A DNA stretch of 64,000 nucleotides from Cotesia glomerata (lineage: Eukaryota; Arthropoda; Insecta; Hymenoptera; Braconidae): the NCBI RefSeq assembly GCF_020080835.1, contig NC_058166.1, forward strand, positions 16,269,043-16,333,042, written 5' to 3'. Positions 58,287 to 64,000 of the stretch are shown piece after piece (position 1 is the stretch's first letter; each line of letters begins with the position of its first letter). Under the pieces are notes generated by a model. The model was not told the origin of the DNA, ran no database searches, and was given only the letters and a program-made list of their open reading frames with translations. The position numbers and the translations under genes were made by a program.

Positions 58287-58385
58287 TTTTTTTAATTATA
58301 ATTTAGTGTATATTTTATTTATGTAGTTTTATTAGATAGCAAAATTTAATTTTTTAGATTTCATATAAATTTAATTAATTATGTA

Positions 58386-59538
58386 CTAGTAACTTTGCAG
58401 TTACTATCCGACTTCCGTGACTTGTGAACTATGAATAAATGGAATTTTACTTTATTGAATAATGAATTTTGTAAAATTAGACTGTACTTTCTTAAATATT
58501 GACGTTTTTAAAGATATAAGCTCATTCTGAGTTTACACTCATCAAGAGCTTTCATTTGAGTACCCACATGCATTTTTGATATATTTTTCATATATTCATA
58601 AATATAATATATATAAATATATGAAAAATTGATGTGGGTACTCAAATGAAAGGTCTTAATGAGTGTAACTCCAGGATGAGCTTATATCGTTAAAAATATA
58701 ATCAGTGGACAAAATACAACGTCGTTGCTTGATTATTCATATTTTTTGAGATATAAGCTCATCCTGATGTTATACTCATCAAGAGCTTTCATTTGAGTAC
58801 CCACATGCATTTTTACATATTTTTTATATATACATATATATGATATATATAATTATATGAAAAATTGAAGTGAGTACTCAAATGAAAGGTCTCGATGAGT
58901 GCAATGTCTGGGTGAGCTTATTTCTTTAAAAATGTCAACAGTCGACAAGATACAATGTCATTTCTTAACTATTGACATTTTTAAAGATATAAGCTCATCC
59001 TGATGTCACACTCATCAAAAGCTTTCATTTGGGTACCCACATGCATTTTTGATATATTTTTCATATATACATATATTAAATATATATAATATATATAAAT
59101 ATATATAAAAATTGTGGGTACCCAAATGAAAGGTCTCCATGAGTGTAACTACAGGATGAGCTTATATCTTTAAAAATGTCAATAGTTCACAAGATACAAC
59201 GTCATTTCTTAATTATTGACATTTTTAAAGATATAAACTTATCACGATATTACACTCATCAAGAGCTTTCATTTGAGTACCCACATGCATTTTGATATAT
59301 TTTTCATATATACATATATATAATATACATAAATATATGAAAAATTGATGTGGGTACTCAAATGAAAGGTCTCGATGAGTGTAACTCCAGGATGAGCTTA
59401 TATCGTTAAAAATATCATCAGTGAACAAAATACAACGTCATTGCTTTATTATTCACATTTTCAAAGATATAAGCTCATCCTGATATTCCACTCATCAAGA
59501 CTTTTCATTTGAGTACCTACATGCAATTTTGATATATT

Positions 59539-59580
<42 letters not shown>

Positions 59581-60200
59581 AATATACATAAATATATGAA
59601 AAATTGATGTGGGTACTCAAATGAAAGGTCTCGATGAGTGTAACTCCAGGATGAGCTTATATCGTTAAAAATATCATCAGAAAACAAAATACAACGTCAT
59701 TGCTTTATTATTCACATTTTCAAAGATATAAGCTCATTCTGATATTCCACTCATCAAGACTTTTCATTTGAGTACCTACATGCAATTTTGATATTTTTCA
59801 TATATATTCATATATATATATATGAAAAATTGATGTGGGTACTCAAATGAAAGATCTCGATAAGTGTAACTCCAGGATGAGCTTATATCGTTAAAAATAT
59901 CATCAGAGAACAAAATACAACGTCATTGCTTTATTATTCACATTTTCAAAGATATAAGCTCATTCTGATATTCCACTCATCAAGACTTTTCATTTGAGTA
60001 CCTACATGCAATATATATATATGTATAATATACATAAATATATGAAAAATTGATGTGGGTACTCAAATGAAAGATCTCGATAAGTGTAACTCCAGGATGA
60101 GCTTATATCTTTAAAAATTGTCGAGAGTTCAAAAGATACAAGGTCATTTCTTAATTATGTATCTAGAGATAATTTTCGAATGAAGCCTAAATACTTTTGT
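58386..60200 (-). mobile_element. Helitron (3' end intact) with palindromic satellite, CSP intron
   Basis: CTAGTAACTTTGCAGTTACTA at 58386 is a diverged 3' end. About seven palindromic units follow, several highly similar to one another (59400-60110), suggesting recent unit amplification. The right side stops near 60200, in the family 5' region (CGAATGAAGCCTAAATACTT), without the TC end. Confidence 0.72.
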
Positions 60201-60240
60201 AAAAAAAAATAAATTAATTATAAATTTTCTATCACACCAG

Positions 60241-60338
60241 CAAACCCTTTCGCAGCACCAGCAGCTCCATCAGCAAATCCAGTGACAAATCCATTCGCTG
60301 CAGAAGCCGCTGCAGCCTCCGCAGCTACCAAGTGGTAG
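60241..60338 (+). CDS. Csp: CSP alternative terminal exon C with NPF motifs
   Basis: Acceptor ATCACACCAG. In the phase of the 57265 (or 57220) donor it encodes TNPFAAPAAPSANPVTNPFA followed by an Ala-rich end and KW, then TAG. Base composition is clearly coding-like against the AT-rich flanks. Two NPF tripeptides could bind EH-domain endocytic proteins; that is inference from motif knowledge. Confidence 0.7.
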
Positions 60339-61459
60339 TAAGGAAGAAATCATTACAGTTATAAAAAAAAATTTGGGCATCATAGGTCATCTGTTTTCAT
60401 TAGATGTCCTAAGTAATTATAAATTATTAATTATTAAATATAATAATAATAATGACAATTGATCACTCAGTAATATAATAACAATAACAAATAAAAAAAA
60501 ATAAAAACAATAATTATTATTATAACTACAGCATTCATTTATAATGTTAAACAATCATTGAATCGTATTATCAACGACACAATTTAATACTTAAAAAAAA
60601 AAATTTCAAAAATAAATTATTACCAATAATGATAATGACTAATCTATAAATCAATAAATTAAAAATCACGTGTATATTCAAAATTAATTAGAATAATATT
60701 AATTAAATAATAATCACGGTGGCATTTAACTGATACTTAAATTTTTTCCAATTAGCTATACTATTATTATTATAATTATAATTACCATTAACTTTTTTTT
60801 TTTTTTTTTTTTTTTAATTATTAATATTACAATTATTTTAAATAAGTTAATCTATTGTTGCAGATTATTTGGTGTTATCTTATTATTTATAATTATATAA
60901 ATTTATAATTAAAAAAAAATATATATATTTTTTTTTTATAGAATGTAAGTTTGTATCAGAAATGTAACGCACCGAAAATTGAGAGCTTAAAAGCCACTAA
61001 TAACAATAATTATCCACTATTTTCATTGAATTGACATTTAAATTGATAAAATAATGCCTAAGGTGCCATTTTAAATACATAGTTACTTAATAAATTACTA
61101 AAAATTATTATATTTAAAACAAAATTATTTTAAATATTCATTTGAGTGCATCCATAAATATGATACATCTTTAAAATAATTAATAATTTTAATTAAAACA
61201 TTTATTTACAAATTTATATTAAAACACTTCCAAGCTTATAACTGACTCAGAATTTTTGCTTTAATTTAAAAATAATTAATAGTAAATTTTTAATATGATA
61301 AAAATATTAGTCGTACAGAAAAATTGTTTAAAATTTAATTTTATAAAAAATATCATGTTGCATGATTTTTTTTTAGGAGCAATAAGAAAGCCGTAATTTT
61401 AAAATGAACATTTTCATCATTAGACAAAATTTGAATTATTCATTGATTATTCATTGACC
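60339..61459. other. probable CSP 3' UTR and AT-rich DNA
   Basis: No coding frame was seen. AATAAA occurs several times (for example near 60650). A long T run is at about 60790-60815. Confidence 0.4.
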
Positions 61460-63208
61460 CTAGCAGTCACTACGTAACTGCCGTGACTTGTGAATTATAA
61501 ATAAATAAAATTTAGGCTTATTAAATAATGACTTTTGTAAAATTAGACTGTACTTTCTTAACTATTGATATTTTTTAAGATATAAGCTCATCCTGATGAT
61601 ACACTCATCAAGAGCTTTCATTTGAGTACCCACATGCATATTTATATATATTTCATATATACATATATGTAATATCTATAAATATATGAAAAATTGATGT
61701 GGGTACTCAAATGAAAGGTCTCGATGAGTGAAACTCTCAGAATGAGCTTATATCGTTAAAAATGTCATGAGTGAACAAAATACAACGTCATTGCTTTATT
61801 ATTCACATTTTTATAGATATAAGCTCATCCTGATGATACACTCATCAAGAGCTTTCATTTGAGTACCCACATGCATATTTATATATATTTCATATATACA
61901 TATATTACATATATATAATATATATATAAATATATGAAAAAATTGATGTGGGTACTCAAATGAAAGCTCTTGAAAAGTGTAACATCCGGATGAGCTTATA
62001 TTTTTAATAATCTCAATAGTTCACAAGATAGCAATGTCAGTTCTTAATTATTAACATTTTTTAAGATATAAGCTCATCCCGATGTTACAATCATCAAGAG
62101 CTTTCATTTGAGTACCCACATCAATTTTTCATATATTTTTCACACATTCATATATGTAATACATATAAATATATGAAAAATTGATGTAGGTACTCAAATT
62201 AAAAGTCTTGATGAGAATAACTTCAGGATAAGCTTATATCGTTAAAAATATCATCAGTGGACAAGATAGCAATGTCAGTTCTTAATTATTGACATTATTT
62301 AAGATATAAGCTCATCCCGATGTTACACTCATCAAGAGCTTTCATTTGAGTACCCACATGCATTTTGATATATTTTTCATATATACATAAATGTAATATA
62401 TATAAATATATGAAAAATTGATGTGGGTACTCAAATAAAAGGTCTTGATAAGTGTAACATCGGGATGAGCTTATTACTTTAAAAATGCCAATAGTTCTCA
62501 AGATACAAGGTCATTTTTTAATTATTGATATTTTTTAAGAATAAGCTCATTCTGATGTTACACTCATAAGAGCTTTCATTTGAGCACCCACATCAATTTT
62601 TCATATATTTTTCATATATACATATATATATAATATATATAAATATATGAAAAATTGATGTGGGTACTCAAATGAAAGGGCTTGATAAGTGTAACATCGG
62701 GATGAGTTTATATTTTTAAAAATGTCAATAGTTCACCAGATAGCTATGTCAGTTCTTAATTATTGACATTTTTGGAGATATAAGCTCATCCTGATGTTAC
62801 ACTAATCAAGAGCTTTCATTTGAGCACCCACATCAATTTTTCATATATTTTTCATATATACATATATATAATATATATAAATATATGAAAAATTGATGTG
62901 GGTACTCAAATGAAAGGTCTCGAAGGGTGTAACATCAAGATGTGCTTATATCTTCAAAAACGTCAATAGTTGACAAGATACAAGGTCATTTCTTAATTAT
63001 GAATCTAGAGATAGATCATTTTTAATGCAGCCTAAATTCATATCATCATAAATTGACTATTGATTTGAAATAAATGATATGAAACATTGAAAAGGCACAA
63101 CTCTAGGTCAAAACCTTTCTGATAATACCAAATTTAACCATAAAAACCTATTTTATTTTATAAAATACACTGGCCACAAAATTTTTCTTGGTCTCTTAAT
63201 AATATAGA
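61460..63208 (-). mobile_element. Helitron with both ends and palindromic satellite
   Basis: On the minus strand the 5' end is A|TCTATATTATTAAGAGACCA at 63208. The 3' end is the hairpin followed by CTAG at 61460 (AGCAGTCACTACGTAACTGC, with a small deletion). About six palindromic units lie between. No protein-coding frame exists, so it is non-autonomous. Confidence 0.8.
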
Positions 63209-64000
63209 TGAATCTTAATTTTGAATTTACAGTGAAAATACTGATCGTATAAATAATTATGAGACATTTTCTTTTTATTAAATTGAATTTTCTATAACTT
63301 TTAAATCACATTTTTTTTTTCTAAGACCAATATTTTCGCCGTAGTATTAAAAAATTTTAAGAATTAATTTTAAAAATAAAGCAAAAATTTTGTTTCTATA
63401 AATGACTAATAATATTGTTTAAATTTATTTAAAAAAATCACAATCTTTATAATTCTTCCGCTTTCACAAAAATTCCAAACAAAGAAGATGATGATTAATT
63501 AATAATAATCTAAAAATCCGTAATATAAGTTTGAGGTTTAAATTGTTCCCAAATGAAGTTATGTAGTTTTTTAAAATTTATTGCTGTAAAAGTTTGTCTC
63601 GTTTTTGATTTGTTAAAGCCTATTGGCCTAACAAATAAAATGTTCCTGAACAAAAAAAAAATGAACTTATTATTTAAAAAAATTAAATTTTTCATGAGAC
63701 AAACAATAATGTTGCTTATAAATTCTTTCCAACAATCATTAAAAGACAAATTATAATTAATTATTTAGGCGTTACAGTATTGTAATCATTGTAATGTTTG
63801 TAAGTTTAAATAATGATATTATTTCTTTACCTAAAAAATAAAATAAAGAGGTACAATTATATATTGAAGTATATATATATATATATTATATTATTATTAA
63901 ATTAAATATATTATATTTATTATTAATTATTAAATAGTTAATGTCATGCGAATGTATCAATTTTAAAGGATAATAAATTATAACGAGGTAATTAGCTACA
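63209..64000. other. AT-rich DNA, no gene recognised
   Basis: Overlapping frames at 63510-63756 on both strands are only about 70-80 codons, with no domain and no supporting signal. Confidence 0.45.

Overview
The window is AT-rich, intron-bearing animal nuclear DNA with large introns, dense nested transposons and two 100-N assembly gaps (43830-43929, 51363-51462). The proteins are insect-like. Abundant small Helitrons and a decayed ODV-E66-like gene remnant suggest a parasitoid (braconid-type) wasp, but that lineage call is inference.

Three conserved genes could be spliced by eye, with exons in phase. (1) CHMP3/Vps24, minus strand, 7688-13301, four exons, complete at 218 aa: an ESCRT-III subunit. 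(2) SARA/ZFYVE9, plus strand, 16479-38870, ten exons, 1457 aa: a FYVE-domain endosomal Smad anchor. Its last exon is not visible and may lie in the first gap. (3) Cysteine string protein (CSP, DNAJC5), plus strand, 51535 to about 60338: a J-domain chaperone of synaptic vesicles. Its first coding exon is missing, probably in or before the second gap, and it has three in-frame alternative C-terminal ends. CHMP3 and SARA are divergently arranged about 3.2 kb apart; both act on endosomes.

The rest is mobile DNA. The dominant family is a non-autonomous Helitron (5' TCTATATTATTAAGAG, 3' hairpin plus CTAG) stuffed with tandem palindromic units of about 250 bp; about ten arrays occur across the window. 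Other elements include several TTAA-flanked families, TA-flanked MITEs, long foldback elements (one with an inverted loop relative to its sisters), three elements ending in TATATCGCGT with an iterated AAGGGCGTA-type motif, a TGATCA-iterated foldback element, two 5'-truncated LINEs, a tRNA-derived SINE, a classical short Helitron and an LTR-like 2 kb insertion. Several insertions can be proved from the window alone because an empty copy of the target is also present.

Layout: 1-7.6 kb nested repeats; 7.7-13.3 kb CHMP3; 13.3-16.5 kb divergent intergenic region; 16.5-38.9 kb SARA; 38.9-51.5 kb repeats, gaps and tandem remnants of a virus-like gene; 51.5-60.3 kb CSP; 60.3-64 kb CSP 3' region and one more Helitron.
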